Positions 7,751-16,484 are shown, numbered from the stretch's first letter. The stretch: DNA of 64,000 nt from Aggregicoccus sp. 17bor-14 (GCF_009659535.1 NZ_VJZZ01000014.1:104562-168561), one strand, 5' to 3'. Notes: generated by a model from the letters alone, not told the origin. Translations and numbers: made by a program.

Positions 7751-8713
7751 TCAGGCTCTCCGCGAGCGCGCGAGCCGCTCGGTCATGTCCAGCACCCGCG
7801 CCTCCACGGAGATGTGATCCAGCTGGTCGATCTCCACGAGCCCCGTGGGGCTGGTGACGTTCACCTCGGTGAGGAAGTCGCCGAGCACGTCGATGCCCAC
7901 CAGCAAGAGGCCCCGCGCGAGCAGCTCCGGCTTGAGGCGGCGGCAGATCTCCTGCTCGCGCGCCGTGAGCTCGGTCTTCACCGGCTTGCCGCCGGCCGCC
8001 ATGTTGCCGCGGTTGTCGTCCGCCGCCGGCACGCGCAGCACCGCGCCCACCGGCTCGCCCTCCACCAGGATGATGCGCTTGTCGCCCGCGCGGCTCTGCG
8101 GCACGTAGGCCTGCGCCACCACCGCCTCGCGCCCACCGCGCGTGAGCAGCTCCACGAGGCTGCGCGCGTTGCGGTCCTGCGGGGTCAGGAACACCACGCC
8201 GAGGCCTCCGAAGCCGTCCACCGGCTTGAGGATGGTGCCCTGCGGCTGGCGCGCGATGAACTCGCGCAGCGTGGCGAAGTCGCGCGCGATGAGGGTCTCG
8301 GGCATCAGGTCGCTGTAGCGCAGGGCGAAGAGCTTCTCGTTCGCGTCCCGGATGCCCGCGGGGCTGTTCACGAACAGCGGGGGCGGGTGGCCGCCGCTGA
8401 GCTCCACCAGCTGCGTCGCGTGCAGGTACTCCGTGTCCACCGGCGGGTCCTTGCGCAGGAAGAGCGCGTCCAGGCCGTGCACCGGCTGCACCGACTCCTC
8501 GAGCACCTCGAAGTGCCGGCCCGCCTCGCGCCGCACCCGCACGGTGCGCATGCGGCTGCGCGCGCAGCCGCCGGCGAAGTGCAGCCAGCCCTGCTCGAAG
8601 TAGCGCACGGTGTGGCCGCGCGCCTGGGCCTCGAGCATCAGCGCGAAGGTGGAGTCGTGGTTCACCACCACGCCTTCGAGGGGGTCCATGAGGAAGCCGA
8701 GGGTCAGGGGCAT
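7751..8713 (-). CDS. gshB: Glutathione synthetase, 320 aa
   Basis: An ATP-grasp ligase joining gamma-glutamylcysteine to glycine. The N-terminal domain opens LTLGFLMDPLEGVVVNHDST, as in GshB, and the ATP-grasp core shows GTILKPVDGFGGLGV, ADDNRGNMAAGGK (glycine-rich lid) and GIDVLGDFLTEVNVTSP, where Glu and Asn coordinate magnesium. The ATG at 8713 gives the usual length; a TTG three codons upstream has GGAG closer to it and may be the true start. No gshA is in the window. The acetyltransferase gene follows after 10 bases. Confidence 0.95.
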   Translation of the reverse strand: MPLTLGFLMDPLEGVVVNHDSTFALMLEAQARGHTVRYFEQGWLHFAGGCARSRMRTVRVRREAGRHFEVLEESVQPVHGLDALFLRKDPPVDTEYLHATQLVELSGGHPPPLFVNSPAGIRDANEKLFALRYSDLMPETLIARDFATLREFIARQPQGTILKPVDGFGGLGVVFLTPQDRNARSLVELLTRGGREAVVAQAYVPQSRAGDKRIILVEGEPVGAVLRVPAADDNRGNMAAGGKPVKTELTAREQEICRRLKPELLARGLLLVGIDVLGDFLTEVNVTSPTGLVEIDQLDHISVEARVLDMTERLARSRRA

Positions 8714-8907
8714 GGCGGACAAGGCGCTCCAGTGGACAGGGGGACCAGGCGGGAATGTGCGTCGGGCCGGGCGCTTTCGCCCGCGAAAACGGCAGGGGGC
8801 TGTTCACTCCAGGCAGTGGGGCAGGGGAGCGAAGGGCTGCACGGGCCGCAGGGGGGAGATACCCTCCACGAAACCACCTTCCTCGCGTCGCTTCTCCACC
8901 GTGTCCT

Positions 8908-8940
8908 CCCTCTCCCCCTGGGAGAGGGTCGGGGTGAGGG
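8908..8940 (+). repeat. CCCTCTCCC hairpin with GGGGTGAGGG arm
   Basis: CCCTCTCCC (8908-8916) pairs with GGGAGAGGG (8920-8928) around CCT, followed by TCGGGGTGAGGG. It lies in the divergent promoter region of gshB and the patatin gene, where a terminator is not expected. The element at 10000-10031 is the same sequence in the other orientation. Confidence 0.65.
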
Positions 8941-8959
8941 ACGTGCCGGGAGCCTCCGT

Positions 8960-9898
8960 ATGTCCGTGCACCCCGTCCTCGAGATCCTTCACGCCCGCCG
9001 CGCCCAGAGGAGCGAGCCCGGTGCCCGAACGGACGGCGCGCGCATTGCCCTCGTCGTAGAGGGAGGCGGGATGCGCGGCGTGGTCTCCAGCGCGATGACC
9101 CAGGCGCTGGAGGAGGCGGGGCTCACCGCGTCTTTCGACTTCGCGGTGGGCTGCTCGGCGGGGGCGCTGAATGCGGCGGCCCTGCTCGCAGGCGTGGCGA
9201 AGGGCTGCACCGTCGAGTACGCGGGCGCCTTCGCGAGCCGGCGCTTCATCAACCCCGCGCGCCTGCTGCTGGGCCGCCCCGCGGTGGACGTGGAGTACGT
9301 GCTCGACCACGCAGGCGATCACCTGGACGCCGCCCGCCACGCGCGCACCCTCGCGAGCCCCATCCCGCTGCACTGCATCGCCACCGCGGTGGACAGCGCG
9401 GAGGGAGAGGACCTCACCGGCTTCACGGACCTGAAGGAGCTGCGCCATGCGCTGCTCGCCTCGAGCCGGCTGCCCTGGGTGGGCGGCGGTCCAGTGACCT
9501 TCCGCGGACGGCAGTACCTCGACGGCGGCCTGGTGGAGGCGATTCCGCTGCGTAGCGCACTGAAGCTCGGTGCCACGCACGTGCTGGTGCTGCAGACACG
9601 CCCCGAGGGCCTGCGCTATCCGGCGAGCGAGGGCTTCGCGGAGCGCATCGTGGAGGCGCGGCTGCGCGCGCTGAACCCCGCGCTGGTGGAGCGCTACCGG
9701 GCGCGAGGCCGCGCGTACGACGAGGCCTCGGACGAGGTGGCGCTCCGGGAGAGCGAGCGCGGCACTGGGCCGTACGTGCTCGGAGTGCGGTTGCCTTCGG
9801 GGACGCCGAGCGTGAGCCGCCTCGAGCGCCGCGCGCCGGTGCTGCGCGAGGCGGCGCGCGTCGCACTCGAGCACACGCGACAGCTTCTGGGCGTGTGA
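8960..9898 (+). CDS. Patatin-like phospholipase, 312 aa
   Basis: A patatin-family acyl hydrolase. The oxyanion hole is VVEGGGMRG (residues 32-40), the nucleophile Ser66 lies in GCSAG (GxSxG), and the dyad Asp188 is in LDGG. Length and order match bacterial cytoplasmic YjjU-like patatins; no signal peptide is seen. The frame extends far upstream, but only as the antisense of gshB, so I start at the ATG after the hairpin (MSVHPVLEIL). It would hydrolyse phospholipid or acyl ester; the substrate is unknown. Convergent with dcp. Confidence 0.9.
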   Translation: MSVHPVLEILHARRAQRSEPGARTDGARIALVVEGGGMRGVVSSAMTQALEEAGLTASFDFAVGCSAGALNAAALLAGVAKGCTVEYAGAFASRRFINPARLLLGRPAVDVEYVLDHAGDHLDAARHARTLASPIPLHCIATAVDSAEGEDLTGFTDLKELRHALLASSRLPWVGGGPVTFRGRQYLDGGLVEAIPLRSALKLGATHVLVLQTRPEGLRYPASEGFAERIVEARLRALNPALVERYRARGRAYDEASDEVALRESERGTGPYVLGVRLPSGTPSVSRLERRAPVLREAARVALEHTRQLLGV

Positions 9899-9943
9899 CG
9901 AAGGCAGCGAGTGAAGAAGCCCCTGCGCCTCTCCGAAAACACG

Positions 9944-9973
9944 GAGGGCCCGCGCCTTACGGAGCGGGCCCTC
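9944..9973. terminator. Hairpin terminator after the patatin gene
   Basis: GAGGGCCCGC and GCGGGCCCTC form a perfect 10-bp stem with a 10-base loop, 45 bases after the stop codon and ahead of the convergent dcp gene. It lacks a T-tract on the plus strand, so its efficiency is unclear. Confidence 0.6.
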
Positions 9974-10010
9974 GAGTGACGCAGCGGTGAGTCAGGATCC
10001 CTCACCCCGG

Positions 10011-10031
10011 CCCTCTCCCGGAGGGAGAGGG
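10011..10031. terminator. CCCTCTCCC/GGGAGAGGG hairpin after dcp
   Basis: A perfect 9-bp stem with a three-base loop, nine bases beyond the stop of the minus-strand dcp gene. It is preceded by CCCTCACCCCGG and so is the inverse of the element at 8908-8940. Confidence 0.55.
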
Positions 10032-10039
10032 AGGACTCC

Positions 10040-12298
10040 TTACTGCACGGTCTTCTTCTCTGCGGAGGCCGCCGGCACCGGGAAGCCGCGCTTGCGCATC
10101 AGCGCGCCGATGCCCGCGTCGTGGCCGCGGAAGGCGCGGTACGCGTCCGCCGGGTCCACGGTGTTGCCCACGCTCAGCACGTTCTTGCGCAGCCGCTCGG
10201 CCACGGTGTGGTCGTAGGGCCCCTTGCCCTCGAGGAAGGTCTCGAACGCGTCCGTGCTCAGCGTGTCCGCCCACAGGTAGCTGTAGTAGCCGGCCGAGTA
10301 CCCGTCGCCCGAGAACACGTGCCCGAACTGCGGCGTGCGGTGGCGCATGACGATCTCCTTCGGCATGCCGAGCTTCTCGAGCGTCTCCTTCTCGAACTGG
10401 TCCGGATCGATCTTCTGGCTGCCGGCCAGGTGCAGCTTCATGTCCACGAGCGCGCTGGCCAGGTACTCCACGGTGGCGAAGCCCTGGTTGAAGGTGCGCG
10501 CCTTCTCGATCTTCTTCACCAGCGCCTGGGGCAGCGGCTTGCCGGTCTTGTAGTGGAGCGCGAAGCGGTTGAGCACCTGGGGCGTGGGCAGCCAGTTCTC
10601 GAGCATCTGGCTGGGGAACTCCACGTAGTCGCGCGCGACGCTGGTGCCCGAGAGGCTCGGGTAGGTCACGTTGCTGGACAGGCCGTGCAGCGCGTGGCCG
10701 AACTCGTGGAACAGGGTCTCCGCGTCGGTCCAGCTCACGAGCACGGGCTCGCCGGGCTTGCCCTTCACGAAGTTGGAGTTGTTGCTCACGATGGTGGTCA
10801 CGTCACCCGCGAGCCGCTCCTGGTTGCGGTACGCGTTCATCCACGCGCCCGAGCGCTTGCCCTTGCGCGCGTAGGGGTCGAAGTACCAGAGCCCCACGTG
10901 CTTGCCGCTGGTCTTGTCCTTCACCTCCCACACGCGCACGTCCGGGTGCGGCACGGGCACGTTGGTCACGGGGGTGAAGGAGAAGTTGAGCAGCTCGCCG
11001 GCGACCCAGAACATGCCCTCGCGCAGCTTCTCGAGCTGCAGGTAGGGCTTCACCTCGTTCTCGTCCAGGTCGTACTTCGCCTTGCGCACCTTCTCGGCGT
11101 AGTAGCGGTAGTCCCACGGCGCGATGGTGATCTTCTCCGAGTGGCTCTTCGCGCTCTCGGCGTCGGCCACCTTCTGCATGTCGGCGACCTCCTCGTGCAC
11201 GCGCGCGACGGCCGCCGGCCACACGGCCTCCATCAGCTGCACGGCGCGCTCGGGCGTCTTGGCCATGGAGTTCTCCAGGCGCCAGTGCGCGTGCGTCTTG
11301 TAGCCGAGCAGCTTCGCGCGCTCGGCGCGCAGCTGGAGGATCTCGGTGATGAGCGCGTTGTTGTCGTTCGCGTCACCGTTGTCGCCGCGGTTCACGTAGT
11401 TCTTCCAGACCTTCTCGCGCAGGTCGCGGCGCGAGGAGTAGGTGAGGAAGGGCTCCATGCTGGAGCGGGTGTTGGTGATGGCCCACTTGCCCTTCTGGCC
11501 CAGGTCCTCGGCGGCCGCCGCGGCGCCCGCGCGCACGCTGTCCGGCAGGCCCGCGAGCTCCTGCTCGCTCTCGAGCACCGTGGCGTAGCTCTCCTCGTCG
11601 TGCAGCAGGTGCTGGCTGAAGTCCGTGTAGAGCGAGGCGAGGCGCAGGTTGATCTCCGCCATGCGCTTCTTGCCGGCCGCGTCCAGCTTCGCGCCCGCGC
11701 GCACGAAGTTCGTGTACGTGAGCCAGGTGAGGCGCTGCTGCTCGGGGGTGAGCTTGCTCTTCTCGGGAGAGTTGTAGACCTGCTCGATGCGCGCGAAGAG
11801 CGGCGCGTTCTGGGTCACCTCGTCGGAGAAGGCGGCGAGCTTCGCGTCCATCTCCTTCTCCACCGCCTGGAACTCGGGGCTGCTCAGCGTGGAGCCCCAG
11901 ATGCCGTACACGGTGGACACGTCGTTGAGCACGCGGCCCGAGTTGTCCATCGCGGCGATGGTGTTCTCGAAGGTGGCGGGCGCGGGGTTGCTCGCGATGG
12001 CGGCGAGCTCGCGGCGGTTGAGCTCCATGCCCCACTCGAGCGCGGGCTTGAAGTGCTCCACCTTCACCTGGTCCAGCGGCGGCACGCCGCCATAGGGGCC
12101 GGTCCACTTCGCGATGAGCGGGTTGTTCACGGGCGCCTCCATCTTCGGCTTCGGCGCGGGCGCAGCGGTCTGCGCCGCGGCAGGGGCTTGGACCAGCGGG
12201 GCCTGCGCCTCGGTCTTGACCTCCGTCTTGGCAGAGGTCGCGCACGCTGCGGACATGAGGGCCGCGGCGCTCGCGCCGGCGATCAGGGACTTACGCAT
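10040..12298 (-). CDS. dcp: M3 family peptidyl-dipeptidase (Dcp-like) lipoprotein, 752 aa
   Basis: A zinc metallopeptidase of family M3. HEFGHALHG (H531, E532, H535) is the zinc site, and the surrounding TYPSLSGTSVARDYVEFPSQ is close to peptidyl-dipeptidase Dcp, which removes dipeptides from C-termini. The total length fits Dcp (about 680) plus an N-terminal extension. The start MRKSLIAGASAAALMSAAC has a lipobox ending at Cys19, followed by an Ala/Pro/Lys linker, so the enzyme is probably anchored in the envelope rather than cytoplasmic as in E. coli. GGAGGAAG precedes the ATG. It probably degrades peptides from predation or secreted proteolysis. Confidence 0.93.
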   Translation of the reverse strand: MRKSLIAGASAAALMSAACATSAKTEVKTEAQAPLVQAPAAAQTAAPAPKPKMEAPVNNPLIAKWTGPYGGVPPLDQVKVEHFKPALEWGMELNRRELAAIASNPAPATFENTIAAMDNSGRVLNDVSTVYGIWGSTLSSPEFQAVEKEMDAKLAAFSDEVTQNAPLFARIEQVYNSPEKSKLTPEQQRLTWLTYTNFVRAGAKLDAAGKKRMAEINLRLASLYTDFSQHLLHDEESYATVLESEQELAGLPDSVRAGAAAAAEDLGQKGKWAITNTRSSMEPFLTYSSRRDLREKVWKNYVNRGDNGDANDNNALITEILQLRAERAKLLGYKTHAHWRLENSMAKTPERAVQLMEAVWPAAVARVHEEVADMQKVADAESAKSHSEKITIAPWDYRYYAEKVRKAKYDLDENEVKPYLQLEKLREGMFWVAGELLNFSFTPVTNVPVPHPDVRVWEVKDKTSGKHVGLWYFDPYARKGKRSGAWMNAYRNQERLAGDVTTIVSNNSNFVKGKPGEPVLVSWTDAETLFHEFGHALHGLSSNVTYPSLSGTSVARDYVEFPSQMLENWLPTPQVLNRFALHYKTGKPLPQALVKKIEKARTFNQGFATVEYLASALVDMKLHLAGSQKIDPDQFEKETLEKLGMPKEIVMRHRTPQFGHVFSGDGYSAGYYSYLWADTLSTDAFETFLEGKGPYDHTVAERLRKNVLSVGNTVDPADAYRAFRGHDAGIGALMRKRGFPVPAASAEKKTVQ

Positions 12299-12403
12299 CA
12301 AGGACTTCCTCCAGAGAGGTAGGACAGCGGAGCCGGACCTTAGAGGCCCGGCGCCCGATGTCGAAGATTGAGAGAGGCCGGCCCCAACAGCCAGCCCGCC
12401 TGC

Positions 12404-13327
12404 TCATTCCCCGGGCGCACAGGCGGGAGCGGGCTTCGGCGCGGGCTCCAGGTTCGCCGCCGCCGCGCCGAGGAACACCAGCACCGCGCCGGCCGCCTGC
12501 CGCCAGCCGAGCTGCTCTCCCAGTACGGCCGTCCCCAGACACACCGCGATCATCGTGTCCGCAAGCGGGATGACGCCGATGGCCACCATCGACACGCGCT
12601 TGAGCAGCCAGAAGAGGCACAGGAAGGTCGCCACCGTGCCGAAGGCCGCGAGGTACAGGAGGCACCCCACCGCCTTGAGGCTGAAGTGCGCGGGCGCGTG
12701 CGGCTGGAAGACCCCGTGCAGCGAGAGCAGCAGCAGCCCGCCCACCAGCGTCTGCACCCACAGGTTCACCGCGGGCGTGACGTCGGCGAGCCGCTTCTTC
12801 TGCAGCACGTTGCCGAAGGCCGACACCATCGCGGAGAGCACCACCAGCAGCGCCACCGGCGGCACGCCGCCGCGGCCCACGTCCCCGCCGGAGGCGAGCG
12901 CGCGCAGCGCCGGCGCCTCGAGCACCAGGATGCCGCCCACCCCCAGCGCCGTGGCCACGCCCTTGCGCACGGAGAGCGGCTCCGCGGGCAGGAGCGCGTG
13001 CGCGAAGAGCGCCGCCCAGATGGGGTAGGTGGAGAACAGCACCGCGGCGAGCCCCGAGTCGAGGTGCCCCTGCGCATAGAAGGTGAGCGCGTAGCTCAAG
13101 CCCAGCTGCAGCGCGCCCATCATCACGATGTTGCGCCATGTGGCGCGCGAATGGTGCCGCAGCGGCTCGCGCAGCGCGAGCGGGGTGAGCATCGCGAACG
13201 CGATGAGCATGCGCACCCCGCCGAAGAGGAAGGGGGGCAGCTCGGTGAGCCCCAGCTTGATCACGAGCCAGGTGGAGCCCCAGAGCAGGCAGCACGTCGC
13301 GTACACGAGCAGGGTCTTGGTGCGCAT
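12404..13327 (-). CDS. EamA/DMT-family transporter, 307 aa
   Basis: An inner-membrane drug/metabolite transporter with two EamA domains (about residues 5-145 and 160-295) and roughly ten helices. LLWGSTWLVIKLGLTELPPF at the N-terminus and VPLADTMIAVCLGTAVLGE written here as IPLADTMIAVCLGTAVLGEQ in the second repeat are typical. The substrate cannot be told; relatives export amino acids or metabolites. I start at MRTKTLLVYATCC, as homologues usually begin just before the first helix; an in-frame ATG at 13345 is the alternative. Neither start has a clear ribosome site. Confidence 0.88.
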   Translation of the reverse strand: MRTKTLLVYATCCLLWGSTWLVIKLGLTELPPFLFGGVRMLIAFAMLTPLALREPLRHHSRATWRNIVMMGALQLGLSYALTFYAQGHLDSGLAAVLFSTYPIWAALFAHALLPAEPLSVRKGVATALGVGGILVLEAPALRALASGGDVGRGGVPPVALLVVLSAMVSAFGNVLQKKRLADVTPAVNLWVQTLVGGLLLLSLHGVFQPHAPAHFSLKAVGCLLYLAAFGTVATFLCLFWLLKRVSMVAIGVIPLADTMIAVCLGTAVLGEQLGWRQAAGAVLVFLGAAAANLEPAPKPAPACAPGE

Positions 13328-13369
13328 GGAGAGCGCGCGCCCCATATCACTGCAGGCCTGTAGCCCGCC

Positions 13370-13449
13370 TCCACACAGGGCTGTGGATTGGGTGTGGATG
13401 GCGGGCCTGCGGCTGTGGAGAGGCCGGGGGCGCATCCCACCCCTGTGGA
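13370..13449. promoter_or_regulatory. Cluster of TGTGGA/TCCACA hexamers upstream of the EamA gene
   Basis: TGTGGA occurs at 13382, 13393, 13414 and 13444, and its complement TCCACA at 13370, all within 80 bases. The first two read TGTGGATT and TGTGGATG, resembling weak DnaA boxes. An A+T-rich stretch follows at about 13560-13582. The cluster sits upstream of the minus-strand transporter gene and may be a regulatory region. Nothing else is recognised between 13328 and 13611. Confidence 0.3.
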
Positions 13450-13611
13450 CCCGTGGGGAGAACGCCTCGGTTGCCCACATGTAGCAGCTGCGGGATTGCC
13501 GTGGTGCGGCGCGGCCTTGCAGAGTTGTCCCCAACTCCGGCGCCTCTACTTTCACCACGGATCAATAAAGAAGATATTTCCCTTTGGGGAGAAGCACGCA
13601 GCGCTGTGGGC

Positions 13612-13929
13612 TCAGCTGGCCTGTGGATCCTCGTCCGCGCTTCGCGGCTCCAGGCGCGCGAGCAGCCCGCTCAGCCGCTCGCGCAGCTGCGCATCCTGGG
13701 CCTCGAGGTCCAGGCGCGCCTGCTCCGGGCGCCCGTCCATCAGCCCCTGCGCCTGCATGCGCTGCAGCACGCGGCGGCGCTGGTTGCGGGCCGTGAGCAG
13801 CGCCATCGCCTGCTCCACCTCGGCCGCGAGCGCAGCTCCCGCCGTCGGGTGACGCTCGAGCCCCACGCGCAGCCGCTCGATGAGCTCGCTGAGCTGGACA
13901 TCGACCTCGTAGTCCACGGAGCGCGACAT
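13612..13929 (-). CDS. Small helical hypothetical protein, 105 aa
   Basis: The function is unknown. The protein starts MSRSVDYEVDVQLSELIERL and is a soluble, Arg/Glu/Leu-rich chain that should form long helices or a coiled coil (LTARNQRRRVLQRMQAQGLM, then LDLEAQDAQLRERLSGLLAR). There are no cysteines, signal peptide or membrane segment. The ATG at 13929 was chosen over a longer open frame that is antisense-like. It follows the 113-aa gene upstream on the same strand with a gap of about 60 bases, so the two may form an operon. Confidence 0.7.
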   Translation of the reverse strand: MSRSVDYEVDVQLSELIERLRVGLERHPTAGAALAAEVEQAMALLTARNQRRRVLQRMQAQGLMDGRPEQARLDLEAQDAQLRERLSGLLARLEPRSADEDPQAS

Positions 13930-13988
13930 GGGTGTAGCGATCTTCCTACCAGGGGCCTCGCCCGTGCGAACGGATTTCGGCGGACGCC

Positions 13989-14330
13989 CTACAGCGCCCC
14001 GGCCCGCTCCCAGGCGGCCTGGGCGCTCTCCTGGACGACGAGCGCAGGGGCGGAGGGGGTGGAGGCGGCTGCCGTCGCGAAGGCCGCGCGCAGGGCCACC
14101 AGGGTGAGCCGCGCGTGCACCGGGTCGCGCTCGAGCTCGGCCTGCAGCCCGCTCACCTGGAGCGGCTCGAGGTGGGGCGTGGTGGCGCCGGACGCCGCCG
14201 GCTGCATCGCCCGCTCGAAGAGCGCCGCGAGCAGCGCCGTGCGCGCTTCCTCGGGAAGGGCGTCCAGCGCGGGCTGCAGCTCCTCCGGGATGCGCACACG
14301 GTAGGCCTGCGGAAGGGTCTCGCTCGTCAT
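13989..14330 (-). CDS. Hypothetical protein, 113 aa
   Basis: The function is unknown. It opens MTSETLPQAYRVRIPEELQP, with YRVRIPEELQPALDAL resembling the start of small DNA-binding or toxin-antitoxin-like proteins, but no family can be assigned. The rest is Ala/Leu-rich and helical (EEARTALLAALFERAMQPAA, then LTLVALRAAFATAAA). No cysteines or membrane helices are present. An upstream GTG at 14357 would add a basic segment; the ATG at 14330 looks better. It precedes the 105-aa gene in the same direction. Confidence 0.65.
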   Translation of the reverse strand: MTSETLPQAYRVRIPEELQPALDALPEEARTALLAALFERAMQPAASGATTPHLEPLQVSGLQAELERDPVHARLTLVALRAAFATAAASTPSAPALVVQESAQAAWERAGAL

Positions 14331-14453
14331 GCGCCGCTTCTTCTGCAAGCGCGGCACCGCGCGTGGGCAAATGTTTTCCCACGCTTGCGCGAGGTGGGAG
14401 CGGGTGCGCCGGTAGGAAGTACCGGCGAGGGTGTCAGGGTGACATGTGGGTGC

Positions 14454-15539
14454 TCAGTAGCTGGGGCTGTCCAGCTTGCGGCCCACGGGGGAGGGGGGCG
14501 CCGCGTCGCCGTTCACCGTGAGGCCGCCGTGCATGAAGCTGCCGGCGCGCTCGAGGAACTCGGCGGGGAAGTTGAGCGCGGGGCGGCTCACCTCGTCGAG
14601 CGCCTTCAGCTGCTCGGGGCGCAGCCGGACGTCGAGCGCCGCGAGGTTCTGCTCGAGCTGCTCCTGCGTGCGCGCGCCGATGATGGTGGAGGAGACGCCG
14701 GGGCGGCTCTGCACCCACGCGAGCGCCACGTGCGCCGGGGGCACGTCCAGTTCGCCCGCCACCTTCTTGAGCACGTCCAGCACGCGGTAGGTCTGCTCGT
14801 TGAGCGCGCTCTCCACCCAGGGGCCGCGGCTCGCCTTCTGGGTGGTGCGGTTCTCGCGCGTGTACTTGCCGCTGAGCACGCCGCTCTTGAGCGGGCTCCA
14901 CGGCGTCACGCCCAGGCCCAGCTCCTGCGCCATGGGGATGAGCTCGCCCTCCACCGTGCGCTGCAGCAGCGAGTACTCGATCTGCAGGCCCACCAGCGGC
15001 GTCCAGCCGCGCGTCTGCGCGAGCAGCTGCGCCTGCGCCACCTTCCACGCCGGCGTGTCCGAGAAGCCCACGTAGCGCACCTTGCCCGCGCGCACGAGGT
15101 CGTCCAGCGCGCGCAGCGTCTCCTCGATGGGCGTGTGCCGGTCCCACGCGTGCATCCAGTACAGGTCGATGTGGTCCGTCTGCAGCCGGCGCAGCGACTC
15201 GTCGCACGCGGCCATCAGGCTCTTGCGGCCCGCGCCGCCGCCGTTGGGGTCACCGGGGAAGAGGTTGCCGTAGAACTTGGTCGCGAGGACCACGCGCTCG
15301 CGGCGGCTCGGGTAGCGGCCCAGGTGGTCGCCGATGATCTTCTCCGAGTGGCCGAAGGTGTAGACGTTCGCGGTGTCGATGAAGTTGCCGCCGCGCTCGA
15401 GGTAGCGGTCGATGATCCGCACCGAGTCGGCGACGCTGCTGCCCCAGCCCAGGTCCTCGCCGAAGGTCATCGCGCCGAGGCAGAAGGGACTCACCCGCAG
15501 GCCCGAGCGGCCGAGGGTGACGTAGTCGTTGAGCGGCAT
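14454..15539 (-). CDS. Aldo/keto reductase, 361 aa
   Basis: An NADPH-dependent aldo/keto reductase with the complete catalytic tetrad: Asp55 and Tyr60 in FIDTANVY, Lys88 in LATKFYG and His130 in YWMHAWD. It opens YVTLGRSGLRVSPFCLGAMT, typical of the YajO/YghZ-like group, and the cofactor site shows STIIGARTQEQLEQNLAAL. Length is slightly above the usual 320-350. The ATG at 15539 follows GGAGCCCCTCC. It likely reduces aldehydes or sugars; the substrate is unknown. It is the last gene of a minus-strand run, with a 531-base gap upstream. Confidence 0.93.
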   Translation of the reverse strand: MPLNDYVTLGRSGLRVSPFCLGAMTFGEDLGWGSSVADSVRIIDRYLERGGNFIDTANVYTFGHSEKIIGDHLGRYPSRRERVVLATKFYGNLFPGDPNGGGAGRKSLMAACDESLRRLQTDHIDLYWMHAWDRHTPIEETLRALDDLVRAGKVRYVGFSDTPAWKVAQAQLLAQTRGWTPLVGLQIEYSLLQRTVEGELIPMAQELGLGVTPWSPLKSGVLSGKYTRENRTTQKASRGPWVESALNEQTYRVLDVLKKVAGELDVPPAHVALAWVQSRPGVSSTIIGARTQEQLEQNLAALDVRLRPEQLKALDEVSRPALNFPAEFLERAGSFMHGGLTVNGDAAPPSPVGRKLDSPSY

Positions 15540-16070
15540 GGAGGGGCTCCGGGTGTGAGGGGTGCAGCGGGGTGTAAGGGCCCCACGCCCCGCGCGCACC
15601 TCGCACTGCGGTGCAGGCGCACCGCGTGTTCGCTGGAGCCTGACAGGCCCTCGGGGACCCGGCCGTCCCTGCGAGCCCTCTCTCGAAACTGACCTCGCAC
15701 CCACCCGAAGCGCGGGCCCTCCGAGGAGGGAGGGCGCTGTGTCGGGCTTCGGGGTGTGGATGCGTCCGCGGGTTCGGGCGGGGCGAGGGAGAGACGGTGA
15801 AGCGACTGCGCCAAGACCTTTTGCTTCCAGCGCGGGCGCTCGCCAGAGCAACCGCCGCGCCAGCCTCCGCGGGCCCGCAAGTCCGCGGGCTTGCGGGGAA
15901 GGGCCGGGCCCGGGGTGGAGCGTGGCTGCTCCAGTAGGGTGGAGCATTGGAGCGCGTGTGCTCCATAGGGCCGCGGCGGCGCACGGCCGGGGTGGTTATC
16001 CTGTGGGGGTAAGCTCCCCTTTCAGCTGACCTCCCCTGCGACGAGCGAGGCGGGCCATCCGAGGTCCGCC
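15540..16070. other. Intergenic region with several inverted repeats
   Basis: No gene is supported here. It separates the divergent aldo/keto reductase and 137-aa genes and should hold both promoters. Visible structure: CCCGCAAG/CTTGCGGG hairpin at 15874-15897, and two adjacent TGGAGC-type inverted repeats at 15916-15965. Confidence 0.6.
15916..15965. promoter_or_regulatory. Two adjacent GGAGC inverted repeats, candidate operator
   Basis: TGGAGC-6-GCTCCA spans 15916-15933 and TGGAGCA-12-TGCTCCA spans 15940-15965, so the same half-site occurs four times in 50 bases, about 105 bases before the next ATG. This layout suits binding by a dimeric regulator. No regulator is identified. Confidence 0.4.
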
Positions 16071-16484
16071 ATGCTCTCGTACCGCGTCGTCGTTCCCGCC
16101 CACCTCTCCCCGGCCTACCAGCGGCTCCCCAAGGAGATGCGCCTGGGCGTGGGGATGCACCTGCTCTGCCTCGCCGAGGCGGCGGCCGCCGTGCACGAAA
16201 TCGGCGAGGGCGAGACGCCCTGGAGCAACCTGGCCGGGCTCGACGCCGGCGACCACCGCCAGCTCTTCGGCGAGCTCTGGCTGAGCTACTTCGTGGCGCC
16301 GCTGGACGGCGAGCTGGAACTGCTGGACTTCGGCGATGCGAGCCTCACCTCGCGCGTCGCGCCGCTGCCGCCGCTGCGCGCCCCCCGCCGCCACGACCGA
16401 CCCCGGGGCGGCGGATCCCCGGCCTCCACCGTCGCCCGGTCGCGAGACCTGCACGCAGTGGAGGGAGGCTCCCATGTTCGATGA
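16071..16484 (+). CDS. Hypothetical protein, 137 aa
   Basis: The function is unknown. The N-terminal ~85 residues look globular: MLSYRVVVPAHLSPAYQRLP, then MRLGVGMHLLCLAEAAAAVH, and a hydrophobic WLSYFVAPLDGELELLDFGD strand pair. The pattern faintly recalls the ParE/RelE fold, but no catalytic residues can be matched. The last ~45 residues are Arg/Pro-rich and probably disordered. Its 3' end overlaps the zinc-ribbon gene by 11 bases in another frame, which suggests translational coupling. Confidence 0.65.
   Translation: MLSYRVVVPAHLSPAYQRLPKEMRLGVGMHLLCLAEAAAAVHEIGEGETPWSNLAGLDAGDHRQLFGELWLSYFVAPLDGELELLDFGDASLTSRVAPLPPLRAPRRHDRPRGGGSPASTVARSRDLHAVEGGSHVR

Noticed and set aside
7616..8959. 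Long N-terminal extension of the patatin frame
   Set aside because: It is the antisense of the acetyltransferase and gshB genes; the family starts near the ATG at 8960.
13328..13611. Chromosomal replication origin
   Set aside because: The TGTGGA motifs are degenerate and there are no dnaA, dnaN, gidA or rpmH genes near by.
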